Positions 21,948 through 28,852 of a stretch of DNA of 28,852 bases are shown piece by piece. Below the pieces are notes generated by a model. That model did not search any database. It saw nothing but the letters and a program-made list of their open reading frames with translations, and had not been told where the DNA came from. Position numbers and translations under genes: made by a program. Position 1 is the stretch's first letter, and the number at the start of each line of letters is the position of its first letter. The stretch spans positions 1 to 28,852 of the forward strand of contig DASVSC010000309.1 of the NCBI GenBank assembly GCA_036388295.1, read 5' to 3'. The stretch comes from RYN-431 sp036388295 (GTDB taxonomy: Bacteria > Planctomycetota > Phycisphaerae > Tepidisphaerales > Tepidisphaeraceae).

Positions 21948-23342
21948 ATGACCGACCCGGCCCGCGTGCGCGTGTTGTCCGACCGGCCCGTGCGCGGCGG
22001 GCGGTACGTGCTGTACTTCATGCAGCAGGCGATGCGCACGCGGTTCAATCACGCGCTCGAATACGCGATCGAACTGGCGAATGAAGTCGGCGTGCCGCCG
22101 GTGGTCTGCTTCGGGCTGATGGACGACTACCCGGAAGCGAACGAACGGCATTACGCCTTCATGCTGCAGGGCCTGCGCGACGTCGAGGCGAATCTGAAGC
22201 GGCGCGACATCCGCTTCGTCGTCCGCCACGGCTCGCCGGAACAGTCGGCCCTGCATTACTCGAAAGAGGCCGCCTGCGTGGTCTGCGACCGCGGGTACCT
22301 GCGCCACCAGAAGCGTTGGCGCGATGCCGTGGCCGACGGGGCCGAATGCCGGGTGGTGGAGGTGGAAAGCGACGTGGTCGTGCCGGTCGACGAGGCCAGC
22401 GACAAACACGAGTTCGCCGCCCGTACGATCCGCCCGAAGATTCACCGAAAGTGGGACCAGTTCCTGCAGCCGGTGTCGCCGGTGAAGGTGCGTTTCCCGT
22501 CGCTGGCGCTCGACGTCACGGGCAACATCGACGTGACGGAACCGGCGGCCGCGCTGAAGAAGCTGAAGCTCGACCGCAGCGTCGCGCCGACCGTGTTCTT
22601 CACCGGCGGTGAAGACCGGGCGGCGGCAATGATCGCCGATTTCGCCAAGCACAAGCTGGACGGCTACGCCGAAGGCCGCAATGAACCGTCGGGCGATCGC
22701 CACTCCTATATGTCGATGTATCTGCACTTCGGGCAGGTGTCGCCGTTGGAACTGGCGCTGCGCGTGCGCGACCAGACGCAGACGCCCGGTTCGGACCGCG
22801 ATTCGTATTTAGAAGAGCTGATCGTACGGCGTGAGCTGTCGATGAACTTCTGCCATTTCGTGCCGCAATACGACAGTTACGAGTGCCTGCCGATCTGGGC
22901 GAAGAAAACCCTGGCCGAGCACACGGCGGACGAGCGGCCGGTGATGTACACGCGGCAGCAAATGGAATCGGCCGACACCGCCGACGCGTACTGGAACGCG
23001 GCCCAGACGCAGATGACGATCACAGGGTTCATGCACAACTACATGCGCATGTACTGGGGCAAAAAGGTTCTGGAATGGACGCCGTCTCCGCAGGCGGCGT
23101 TTGAATTGCTGTCTTATCTGAACAACAAATATTTTCTCTGCGGCCGCGACGCCAATGCGTATACGAACGTGGCATGGGTGTTCGGTTTGCACGACCGGCC
23201 GTGGGGGCCGGCGCGGAAAATCTTCGGCACGGTGCGGTATATGAACGCAGCCGGCCTGAAACGAAAATACAAAATTGACCGCTACGTGGACCAGATGGAC
23301 GCTTTGGCGAAGCAGCACACCGGGCGGCCGCTGCGGCGTTGA
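21948..23342 (+). CDS. phr: Class II CPD photolyase
   Basis: The flavoprotein uses blue light to split cyclobutane pyrimidine dimers. The 464-aa length and signatures fit class II: VLYFMQQAMRTRFNHALEYA at the N-terminal photolyase domain, LHFGQVSPLELAL and RRELSMNFCHF in the FAD domain, TGFMHNYMRMYWGKKVLEW, and YTNVAWVFGLHDRPWGPARK followed by IFGTVRYM near the C-terminus. Class II enzymes occur in scattered bacteria, methanogens and eukaryotes, so horizontal origin is plausible. The start is 9 nt after the previous stop, without a clear Shine-Dalgarno, which suggests translation coupled to the upstream gene. Confidence 0.96.
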   Translation: MTDPARVRVLSDRPVRGGRYVLYFMQQAMRTRFNHALEYAIELANEVGVPPVVCFGLMDDYPEANERHYAFMLQGLRDVEANLKRRDIRFVVRHGSPEQSALHYSKEAACVVCDRGYLRHQKRWRDAVADGAECRVVEVESDVVVPVDEASDKHEFAARTIRPKIHRKWDQFLQPVSPVKVRFPSLALDVTGNIDVTEPAAALKKLKLDRSVAPTVFFTGGEDRAAAMIADFAKHKLDGYAEGRNEPSGDRHSYMSMYLHFGQVSPLELALRVRDQTQTPGSDRDSYLEELIVRRELSMNFCHFVPQYDSYECLPIWAKKTLAEHTADERPVMYTRQQMESADTADAYWNAAQTQMTITGFMHNYMRMYWGKKVLEWTPSPQAAFELLSYLNNKYFLCGRDANAYTNVAWVFGLHDRPWGPARKIFGTVRYMNAAGLKRKYKIDRYVDQMDALAKQHTGRPLRR

Positions 23343-23414
23343 TGAGTCCGAAATCGAACTTATGAGGCGGATTTCATGCGCCCGCTTCGCGTTTAGCCTT
23401 TAAATTGGTGATCG

Positions 23415-24917
23415 ATGTACAAACGACCTCTGCTCGAAAACCTGGAAACCCGCCGGCTGATGGCCGTCGACGTGACGTTCGACTTCAAGCCCGTTAGCGC
23501 CGCCACGCAGCCGGGCATGGTCGCCGATGTCGGCTCCGTCTACGCCACGCGCAACGGCTACACCTACGGCTGGGACCAGGCCAACTTCGACGCCGCCCGC
23601 GACCGCAACGCGCCGGCGTCGCCGAACCAGGCGTACGACACCTTCAACACGATGCGCGACGTTAATAACGCGAATCGCACGTGGCAGATGAGCGTGCCGA
23701 ACGGCCAGTACACCGTGCGCGTCGTCGCCGGCGACGCATCGTACGACATGTCGCCCGCGATCAAGGCAGAGGGCATCACGGTCGTCAGCGGCGCGACCAC
23801 GTCGTCGCGGCGCTGGCTGGACGGGACGAAAGTCGTCAACGTCACTGACGGAAAACTGACGCTGACGAACGGGTCGTCCAGTTCCAAAAGCGCCGTCTGC
23901 TTCGTCCGGATCACCAGCGGCACCGTCAGCCCCACGCCGACTCCTACGCCCACGCCAACCCCGACACCGACGCCTACCCCGACGCCGTCCGGCAATTGGC
24001 CGGGCACGTCGGCTTGGAAAACCGCGGCCAGCAGCCCGATCACCCGCTTCGAAGCCTACGGCTTTTCCCACAACAACAAGCTGTACGTCATGGGCGGCTG
24101 GGCCGACAGCCGCTTCAACGGCACCAAGCGCGTCGACGTTTACAACCCGGCCACCAACAGCTGGACGCGTTTGCGCGACATGCCCGCCCCCGAAACGCAC
24201 AGCGGCATGGCGGTCGATTCGGCCAAAGGCGTCGTCTATTTCGTCGCCGGCCACCGCGGCTCGCTGGCCAAGTCGCAACCCACCAGCGAGGTCTGGAAAT
24301 ACACCATCGCCAGCGACAGCTGGACGAAGCTGTCGGCGCGGCTGCCGTACGCGATGGGGGCGAACACCGCACAGGTCGTCGGCAACAAGCTGTATTCCTT
24401 CGGCGGCAACTACGCCGACCGCTACACCAACACCGGCGACACGTTCGTGCTCGACCTGGCAAACATCAGCGGCGGCTTCAAGAAATTGGCCAGCTTACCC
24501 TCGGCGCGCGACCATTTGGGCAGCGTCACCATCGGCGGGAAAATCTATGCCGTCGGCGGCGAGTTCGGGCACGACAAGGAACACGACCAGCAGAACCTGC
24601 TGCACCGCTACGACCCGCAGTCCAACACCTGGGTCCGGCTCGCCAATCTCCCGCGGTCGCTCAGCCACAACGAAAGCAACACGTTCGTCCTGAACGGCAA
24701 GATCATCGTCGCCGGCGGGCAGGTCGACCCGCAGAAATCCACCAGCGGCGTCTACCAATACGACCCGGCCACCAACAAGTGGACCACGCTCGCCAGCCTG
24801 CCCGCCCCGCGGCAGGGCGTGGTCGTGCAGAAGGTCGGCGATTACCTGGTGATCACCACTGGCGGCATCAACACCGACCAGCCGCAGAAAACGACATGGG
24901 TGGCGAAAATTGCGTAG
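23415..24917 (+). CDS. Secreted LEPR-XLL protein with malectin-like domain, Pro-Thr linker and kelch propeller
   Basis: The 500-aa product starts MYKRPLLENLETRRLMAV, a strong LEPR-XLL motif. Residues about 18-170 resemble the malectin-like carbohydrate-binding fold (VTFDFKPVSAAT, NGYTYGWDQ, then VPNGQYTVRVVAGDASY). A run of about 19 alternating Pro and Thr (from residue 173) links to a kelch beta-propeller with five or six blades, for example KLYVMGGWADS with VDVYNPATNSWTRL, KIYAVGGEFG with LHRYDPQSNTWVRL, and KIIVAGGQVD with VYQYDPATNKWTTL. It probably binds glycans or proteins outside the cytoplasm; no enzyme site is evident. It starts 72 nt after phr. A family A repeat follows the stop. 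Confidence 0.82.
   Translation: MYKRPLLENLETRRLMAVDVTFDFKPVSAATQPGMVADVGSVYATRNGYTYGWDQANFDAARDRNAPASPNQAYDTFNTMRDVNNANRTWQMSVPNGQYTVRVVAGDASYDMSPAIKAEGITVVSGATTSSRRWLDGTKVVNVTDGKLTLTNGSSSSKSAVCFVRITSGTVSPTPTPTPTPTPTPTPTPTPSGNWPGTSAWKTAASSPITRFEAYGFSHNNKLYVMGGWADSRFNGTKRVDVYNPATNSWTRLRDMPAPETHSGMAVDSAKGVVYFVAGHRGSLAKSQPTSEVWKYTIASDSWTKLSARLPYAMGANTAQVVGNKLYSFGGNYADRYTNTGDTFVLDLANISGGFKKLASLPSARDHLGSVTIGGKIYAVGGEFGHDKEHDQQNLLHRYDPQSNTWVRLANLPRSLSHNESNTFVLNGKIIVAGGQVDPQKSTSGVYQYDPATNKWTTLASLPAPRQGVVVQKVGDYLVITTGGINTDQPQKTTWVAKIA
23931..23987 (+). repeat. Pro-Thr codon repeat encoding an interdomain linker
   Basis: Nineteen codons alternate Pro and Thr with mixed synonymous codons, so the protein pattern is kept while the DNA has diverged. 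This points to selection for a stiff, possibly glycosylated linker, not to a recent microsatellite expansion. Confidence 0.8.
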
Positions 24918-24943
24918 CTAGAAGCCGAGAAGGATTCGCCGAA

Positions 24944-25102
24944 GTTCCCTCTCCCGGTATGGCCGGGAGGTGCCGCAGGCACGCGGGTAGGGTGAGGGCT
25001 TCGACCGGGGCGCTCCGAACGTCGACCGGCGTTCGTTTCATCAGAGTCTTTCGTCGTCGGCCCTCACCCTGACCCTCTCCCGGCCATACCGGGAGAGGGA
25101 AC
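24944..25102. repeat. Dispersed 159-bp inverted-repeat element, family A, copy 2
   Basis: The ends 24944-24969 and 25077-25102 are perfect 26-bp inverted repeats. Inner GGGTGAGGGC and its complement follow, as in copy 1. The core from TTCGACCGGGG through GAACGTCGACCGGCGTTCG to CGTCGTCGG aligns with the reverse complement of the copy 1 core. The left arm has an extra small hairpin, GTGCC-GCA-GGCAC. It lies between the convergent kelch and GlmU-like genes. Confidence 0.85.
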
Positions 25103-25137
25103 AAGAGGCGCCTTCGGCAGTCATACTGTCACGACGC

Positions 25138-26358
25138 TCACGCTTCCACGGTGGCCGCGCTGCGCGCCGCCGCTTCCAGCGCCACGCGGTCGAGCGCGTC
25201 GAAGTGAATCCCGCGGCGCTGCTGCATCCGTCCGGCCACCTCGGCGGCCTTGCCGACGCTCATCGGTTCGTCGGCGTCGTCGGTGACGAAGCGGAAGCTG
25301 GCCGTGAACTTCGGGGCCCGGCGGCTCAGGGCGACCATCGATCCGACGCCCACGTACGCCCCGCTGGGCAGCAGCGTGTTCGTGGCGAGCTTTGCGTGGT
25401 CGCCCAGCCCCGCGCCAAGGAACATGCGGCCACTGTCGAGCTGGCGGCTGCCGATCGTCAGGCGCACTTCACCGTAGGTGCTTTTGAGGTTGCTGGTGGT
25501 CGTGCCCGCGCCGCAGTTGACCCATTCGCCGACGTAGCTGTCGCCCATGAAGCCTTCGTGGCTCTTGTTCGAATAGCCGATGAACACGCAGTTCGACACT
25601 TCGCCCCCGATGCGGCAGTTCGGGCCCAAACTGGTGCCCGAGCGGATGTAAGCGTTCGGCGTGACGCGCGTCTGCCGGCCGATGTAGACGGGCCCTTCGA
25701 TCACCGCGTTCGCGCCGATTACGCAGCCGCTGTCCAGCAGGATCGGCCCGTGGCTGGCATCGAGCACCGCGCCGGGCATGACCGTCACGCCCGCGCGGGC
25801 GTGGATATTTTCCGGCTGCACCTGGTGCCCGCCGGCCGGCGGGGCTTCGTCCCAGTAGATCGAATCGCTCAGCAGCGACTCCTCGTTCCACGCCATCAGG
25901 TCGCCCCAGTGCCGGCCGAAGCGGGCCTGCGGCATCGAACGCGGCAGGTCGTGCAGGCTGGTCCACGCCTCGGTGCGGTTCAGCACGTCCTCGTGCGACA
26001 GGCCCGGGCGGCGGGCGTAGGCGAGCTTGATCAGCCCGTCGTCCTCGACCACCACGCATTCCGACGGCGGCCGTTCCAGCGTCGCGAAATGCAGCGTGCG
26101 GCCCGCGAAGATCAGGGCCGGTTCGTCGTCCAGCGGCGTGTTCACTGTCGCCGGCACGCCGAGCGCCGCCGCCACCTTCGTCCGCGTGTAGTCGGCCAGT
26201 TCGTCCCGCACCCACAGCGTCACCCGCGTGGGGCGCGTGGCGCGCAGCTGCTTTTCCAGCAGCGTGGCCGTGCCACTGAACAACTGGAACACGGGGCGGG
26301 TGAGCGTCAACGGCGCAAAGTCGGCCCAGTGCGAGCCTTCGAAGATGACGACGTGCAT
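25138..26358 (-). CDS. GlmU-like sugar nucleotidyltransferase/acetyltransferase
   Basis: The 406-aa product fits the alternative GlmU-type family of Bacteroidetes and planctomycetes, predicted to make UDP-GlcNAc or a related nucleotide sugar. The N-terminal half opens MHVVIFEGSHWADFAPLTLT, then RPVFQL. The C-terminal half is a left-handed beta-helix of hexapeptide repeats (GCVIGANAVIEGPVYIG), with the typical signature FIGYSNKSHEGFMGDSYVGE and WVNCGAGTTTSNLK. ATG 26358 is preferred; an upstream extension to 26433 adds an Arg-rich stretch that homologues would not have. Together with GlmS and MurG it could complete the UDP-GlcNAc route to peptidoglycan. Exact substrate is unproven. Confidence 0.88.
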   Translation of the reverse strand: MHVVIFEGSHWADFAPLTLTRPVFQLFSGTATLLEKQLRATRPTRVTLWVRDELADYTRTKVAAALGVPATVNTPLDDEPALIFAGRTLHFATLERPPSECVVVEDDGLIKLAYARRPGLSHEDVLNRTEAWTSLHDLPRSMPQARFGRHWGDLMAWNEESLLSDSIYWDEAPPAGGHQVQPENIHARAGVTVMPGAVLDASHGPILLDSGCVIGANAVIEGPVYIGRQTRVTPNAYIRSGTSLGPNCRIGGEVSNCVFIGYSNKSHEGFMGDSYVGEWVNCGAGTTTSNLKSTYGEVRLTIGSRQLDSGRMFLGAGLGDHAKLATNTLLPSGAYVGVGSMVALSRRAPKFTASFRFVTDDADEPMSVGKAAEVAGRMQQRRGIHFDALDRVALEAAARSAATVEA

Positions 26359-26465
26359 GACGCGGAGTGTACCAACGTCAGGCCCACGTCCGCGAGGGCG
26401 ACGTCGTTTGCAGTCGGCAGACGTACGCTGCACGGGTCAGTTGGTGTGTCCCTGACGTCGACCTG

Positions 26466-26540
26466 AGGCACGGCCCGCTTCAGCGGGCCTGTTTGCGTCA
26501 ACGACAAGGAATGACAAGCTCGCTTCAGCGGGCCGTGCCT
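26466..26540. repeat. Inverted repeat between the redoxin and GlmU-like genes
   Basis: The arms AGGCACGGCCCGCT (26466-26479) and AGCGGGCCGTGCCT (26527-26540) are perfect 14-bp inverted repeats. A local 8-bp stem (26472-26479 with 26482-26489) is present as well. It begins 24 nt after the redoxin stop (reading the - strand) and may end that transcript. Confidence 0.7.
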
Positions 26541-26564
26541 AAACGGATTGAGACGCGAATTGTT

Positions 26565-27161
26565 TTAGTGAGTCGTCGTCAGTCCGAGCACGTCGGACTT
26601 CACCGGCCGCAGCGACGATACCGTCCCGGCCACCGAGACGGCCGCGCCGTCGTGGTCGAGGGGAACGCGGGCGCGGATGACGCCGGCTTCGTCGATGACG
26701 AATGCCGTGGGGGCGTCCATCACGCGGTACGCGCGGGCGGTCGAGCCGTCGATGTCTTTCAGAAGCGGCAGTTGCGGGCAGCGGGTTTCCAGAATACCGG
26801 GCGTGTTCACCGAGGCCGTCAGCAGGCCGGCGTCGTCGGCGACCTGGATGCCGAGGACTTTGACGTCGGTGTCGTTGGCGAACGTCTGGTGGACTTGCTT
26901 CAGTTCGCGATCGGCGACGGCGGTGCTGCGGCCGTCGTGCTGGGCGACGATCAACACCAGCGGCGAGCGACGGTACTCGGCCAAGCCGTGGATCTTGCCG
27001 CTGCTGTCACGAAGGCTAAAATCGGCGGCGTTAGAGCCGGGCAGGCCGGCGTTCGTCGCCTGGCCGCGCGACGCGCCGAGGATCAGCACGCTCAGGCTGA
27101 TGCCGAGCAGGCCGCTGGCCAGAACCAAACCCCCATGAACCCGACTACGCGGCGACAGCAT
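26565..27161 (-). CDS. Membrane-anchored thioredoxin-fold (redoxin-like) protein lacking active-site cysteines
   Basis: This 198-aa protein has one N-terminal hydrophobic segment (about 9-30), so it is probably anchored with its domain outside the cytoplasm. The rest follows the AhpC/TSA-redoxin layout: NAADFSLRDSSGKIHGLAEY, LVLIVAQHDG, VKVLGIQVADD, PLLKDIDGSTARAYRVMDAP and TAFVIDEAGVIRA, with a probable cis-proline at 151. Where a CxxC or peroxidatic Cys is expected (after LVLIV) there is AQHDGRST. The only Cys, 128, is elsewhere. A redox role by the usual chemistry is therefore unlikely. ATG 27161 has GGGAG 6 nt upstream; an earlier ATG at 27221 was rejected. Confidence 0.75.
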   Translation of the reverse strand: MLSPRSRVHGGLVLASGLLGISLSVLILGASRGQATNAGLPGSNAADFSLRDSSGKIHGLAEYRRSPLVLIVAQHDGRSTAVADRELKQVHQTFANDTDVKVLGIQVADDAGLLTASVNTPGILETRCPQLPLLKDIDGSTARAYRVMDAPTAFVIDEAGVIRARVPLDHDGAAVSVAGTVSSLRPVKSDVLGLTTTH

Positions 27162-27238
27162 TGCATTCTCCCGACCCGCCGACCGTACGATCAGGCCGGG
27201 GGTGAAGGGAGTATAAACCACGTTTCACTGAATGCCAG

Positions 27239-27282
27239 AAAATTCGACAGGCGGGGCGACGGATTCGTCGCCCCGCCTGTCG
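27239..27282 (-). terminator. Rho-independent terminator of the aldo/keto reductase gene
   Basis: A perfect 17-bp stem (27245-27261 with 27266-27282) encloses a 4-nt loop. Read on the - strand it is followed by AATTTTCT. It starts 34 nt after the reductase stop and separates it from the redoxin gene. Confidence 0.88.
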
Positions 27283-27316
27283 ATCGTAAGTTATTGGCTA
27301 GGAATATATTAACGCA

Positions 27317-28336
27317 TTACCAAGCGTACGCTTCGGGTGCCCGGTGGCGGGTCCAGTCGGCGGTGCCGTCGGGATTATCGACCTTCGGGCCGGGGAAAAT
27401 CTTGTCGATCGCCTGCAACTGGTCGGTCGTCAGCTTGATCTCGACGGCGCGAACGCTGCCGGTGAGCTGGTCCATGGTGCGCGGGCCGATGATCGGGGCG
27501 GTGATGGCGGGGTGGTGCAGCATCCACGCCAGGGCAACGTCGGCCGGCTTTTCGCCGATCCCGCGGCAGTAGTTTTCCCACTGCTCCAGCTTCGAACGCT
27601 CTTTCTCGATCCGCTTGACGTTCCCTTCCTGGGCCCGGCGGCCTTTGTCGGCCTTTTCGAGCGCGCCGCCGAGCAAGCCGCTTTCCAGCGGGCTCCACGG
27701 GATTACGCCGATGCCGAGCTTCTCGCACGCCGGCAGCACTTCCAGCTCCGGCCAGCGGCACATGAGCGAGTACTTCGTCTGCTCGCTGACCAGGCCGAAG
27801 TAGTTGCGGCTCTTGGCCACGCCCTGCGCCTCGGCGATGTGCCAGCCGGCGAAGTTGCTGCTGCCGGCGTAGAGGATTTTGCCCTGCCGCACCAATGTTT
27901 CGAACGCTTCCCAGATTTCGTCCCAGCTGGTGTCGCGGGCGACGTGGTGCATCTGGTAGAGGTCGATGTAGTCGGTTTTGAGCCGCTTGAGCGAGTTGTC
28001 GCACGCGCGGCGGATTTTGACGGCGCTCAGGCCGGCCTTCATCGTCAGGTCGCGGTCGTCGGCGTTCATGTCGCCGTAGACTTTGGTCGCCAGGATCGTG
28101 TTCTCACGCCGGCCCTGGCCCTGCGCGAACCAGCGGCCGATGATCTGCTCGGTGACGCCTTCGCCCTTTTTCCAGCCGTACACGTCGGCGGTGTCGAAGA
28201 AGTTGATGCCCAGTTCCAGGGCCTTATCCATCTGCGCGTGCGACTCTTCTTCGGTCGCCTGCGGGCCGTAGTTCATCGTGCCGAGGCAGAGGCGGGAGAC
28301 TTTCAAGCCGGTACGGCCGAGGGTCGTGTATTGCAT
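27317..28336 (-). CDS. Aldo/keto reductase
   Basis: This is a cytoplasmic NAD(P)H-dependent oxidoreductase of the (beta/alpha)8 AKR superfamily, acting on aldehydes or ketones; its substrate cannot be told from sequence. The 339-aa product has the catalytic tetrad D48 (FFDTADVYG), Y53, K85 (LATKVYG) and H130 (DLYQMHHV). The family's GSSNFAGWHIAEAQ, PWSPLESGLLGG and IIGPRTMDQL segments are present, the last near the cofactor-binding site. It resembles the group annotated as potassium-channel beta-subunit-like or YghZ-type reductases. GGAG lies 9 nt before ATG 28336. It is monocistronic, with its own terminator, and divergent from the FliN-like gene. Confidence 0.95.
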   Translation of the reverse strand: MQYTTLGRTGLKVSRLCLGTMNYGPQATEEESHAQMDKALELGINFFDTADVYGWKKGEGVTEQIIGRWFAQGQGRRENTILATKVYGDMNADDRDLTMKAGLSAVKIRRACDNSLKRLKTDYIDLYQMHHVARDTSWDEIWEAFETLVRQGKILYAGSSNFAGWHIAEAQGVAKSRNYFGLVSEQTKYSLMCRWPELEVLPACEKLGIGVIPWSPLESGLLGGALEKADKGRRAQEGNVKRIEKERSKLEQWENYCRGIGEKPADVALAWMLHHPAITAPIIGPRTMDQLTGSVRAVEIKLTTDQLQAIDKIFPGPKVDNPDGTADWTRHRAPEAYAW

Positions 28337-28434
28337 GGTGCGGGGCTCCGAGGGTTATTGGGGGCTTCTTGAGAAAGCCCGACTGTAGTGAGGGCGTGCG
28401 CGGAAAGACAACCGGCCGCCCGGCGCGTGTTTCG

Positions 28435-28448
28435 GGTCTGCCTGTTGC
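28435..28448 (+). promoter_or_regulatory. Weak sigma-54-like box before the FliN-like gene
   Basis: GG (28435-28436) and GC (28447-28448) have the correct 10-nt spacing and the -12 element is TTGC, but the -24 element (GGTCT) matches the consensus only at GG. A start near 28460 would suit the gene at 28484. Chance is a fair explanation. Confidence 0.2.
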
Positions 28449-28483
28449 GACAGGGCGGGACGGGCCGATAATGAACGGACCGC

Positions 28484-28780
28484 ATGCCACGCCTCAGCCC
28501 TCATTCTCCGAACGCCCGGCCCGACCTGACCCGCATCCTGAAGCTGCAGGTGCCGGTGATCGTGAAGCTGGCGGAAAAGAAGTTCAGCATGAGCGAAGTG
28601 CTGCGCATGCAGGTCGGGGCGATCCTGGAGTTCAACAAGCCGGCCGACGGGCCGCTGGAACTCCTGATCAACAACAAGCCGATCGCCATCGGCGACGCCG
28701 TGAAAGTCGGCGAGAACTTCGGCATCCGCCTGAAGCATATCGGCGACGCCAAGCAGATCATCGCGTCGCTGGGGCGGTAA
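28484..28780 (+). CDS. FliN/SpoA-domain flagellar motor switch-like protein
   Basis: The 98-aa product is essentially one SpoA (FliM/FliN C-terminal) domain: LKLQVPVIVKLAEKKFSMSE, then VLRMQVGAILEFNKPADGP, LELLINNKPIAIGDAVKVGE and FGIRLKHIG. In the flagellar C-ring FliN binds FliM and FliH and takes part in switching and export. The protein is shorter than Escherichia coli FliN (137 aa), lacking most of the N-terminal helix. It stands alone, about 21 kb from the flagellin gene, so it may be the only FliN, a second copy, or a type III secretion relative. No clear Shine-Dalgarno is seen. Confidence 0.85.
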   Translation: MPRLSPHSPNARPDLTRILKLQVPVIVKLAEKKFSMSEVLRMQVGAILEFNKPADGPLELLINNKPIAIGDAVKVGENFGIRLKHIGDAKQIIASLGR

Positions 28781-28852
28781 CTAAATTGCGCTGGTAAGTC
28801 CGAAGCGACGACGACGCGGCGCGAGCCGCCGATTCCGGACGCGCCTCACGCG

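Noticed and set aside
23931..23987. Pro-Thr repeat DNA as a phase-variable microsatellite
   Set aside because: Codons are mixed and not a clean repeated unit, so slippage is unlikely.

Overview
The window is high-GC DNA from a flagellated planctomycete, most likely of the Phycisphaerae/Tepidisphaerales type. That placement is an inference from three things: four predicted secreted proteins carry the planctomycete LEPR-XLL type N-terminal motif (LESLENRRLMAG and relatives), the flagellar genes are of planctomycete style, and a GlmU-like enzyme is of the type shared with Bacteroidetes and planctomycetes. No rRNA, tRNA, CRISPR array or transposase gene was seen.

Region 1 (1-7524) is a flagellar block on the + strand. 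flgJ (rod-binding domain only), flgN-like, flgK and a greatly enlarged flgL form a tight operon, followed by fliW, csrA and flagellin. Three near-consensus sigma-54 -24/-12 boxes (GGCACG-N4-TTGC) lie before flgJ and in the flgL-fliW gap, and rpoN itself is encoded at 9243-10751. The csrA leader and the flagellin leader each carry hairpins presenting ANGGA in a 6-7 nt loop, and one of them covers the flagellin Shine-Dalgarno. The sequence therefore suggests a two-layer circuit: RpoN drives transcription, and CsrA, antagonised by FliW, controls translation of flagellin and perhaps of CsrA itself.

Region 2 (7525-12868) holds a locally AT-richer LEPR-XLL protein gene, a frameshifted RTX-repeat gene remnant, rpoN, and a secreted SGNH-like protein with an SdrD-B-like domain, all on the - strand, with two families of intergenic inverted repeats.

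Region 3 (12827-20560) has clpX with a glycine-rich N-terminal extension and a clear terminator, a TPR/GT9-like glycosyltransferase, a four-helix membrane protein next to a CPXCG small zinc-ribbon protein, then murG and glmS.

Region 4 (20561-28852) has a secreted GATase-like LEPR-XLL protein, a class II photolyase, a secreted malectin-like/kelch LEPR-XLL protein, a GlmU-like sugar nucleotidyltransferase, a membrane-anchored redoxin lacking active-site cysteines, an aldo/keto reductase and a small FliN/SpoA protein. GlmS, the GlmU-like protein and MurG cover supply and use of UDP-GlcNAc for peptidoglycan.

Intergenic repeats are notable. A 159-169 bp element with long inverted arms and a conserved core occurs twice, each time just after the stop codon of a LEPR-XLL gene and in the same orientation to that gene. 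A second, 76-95 bp family occurs twice, both times between convergent genes.
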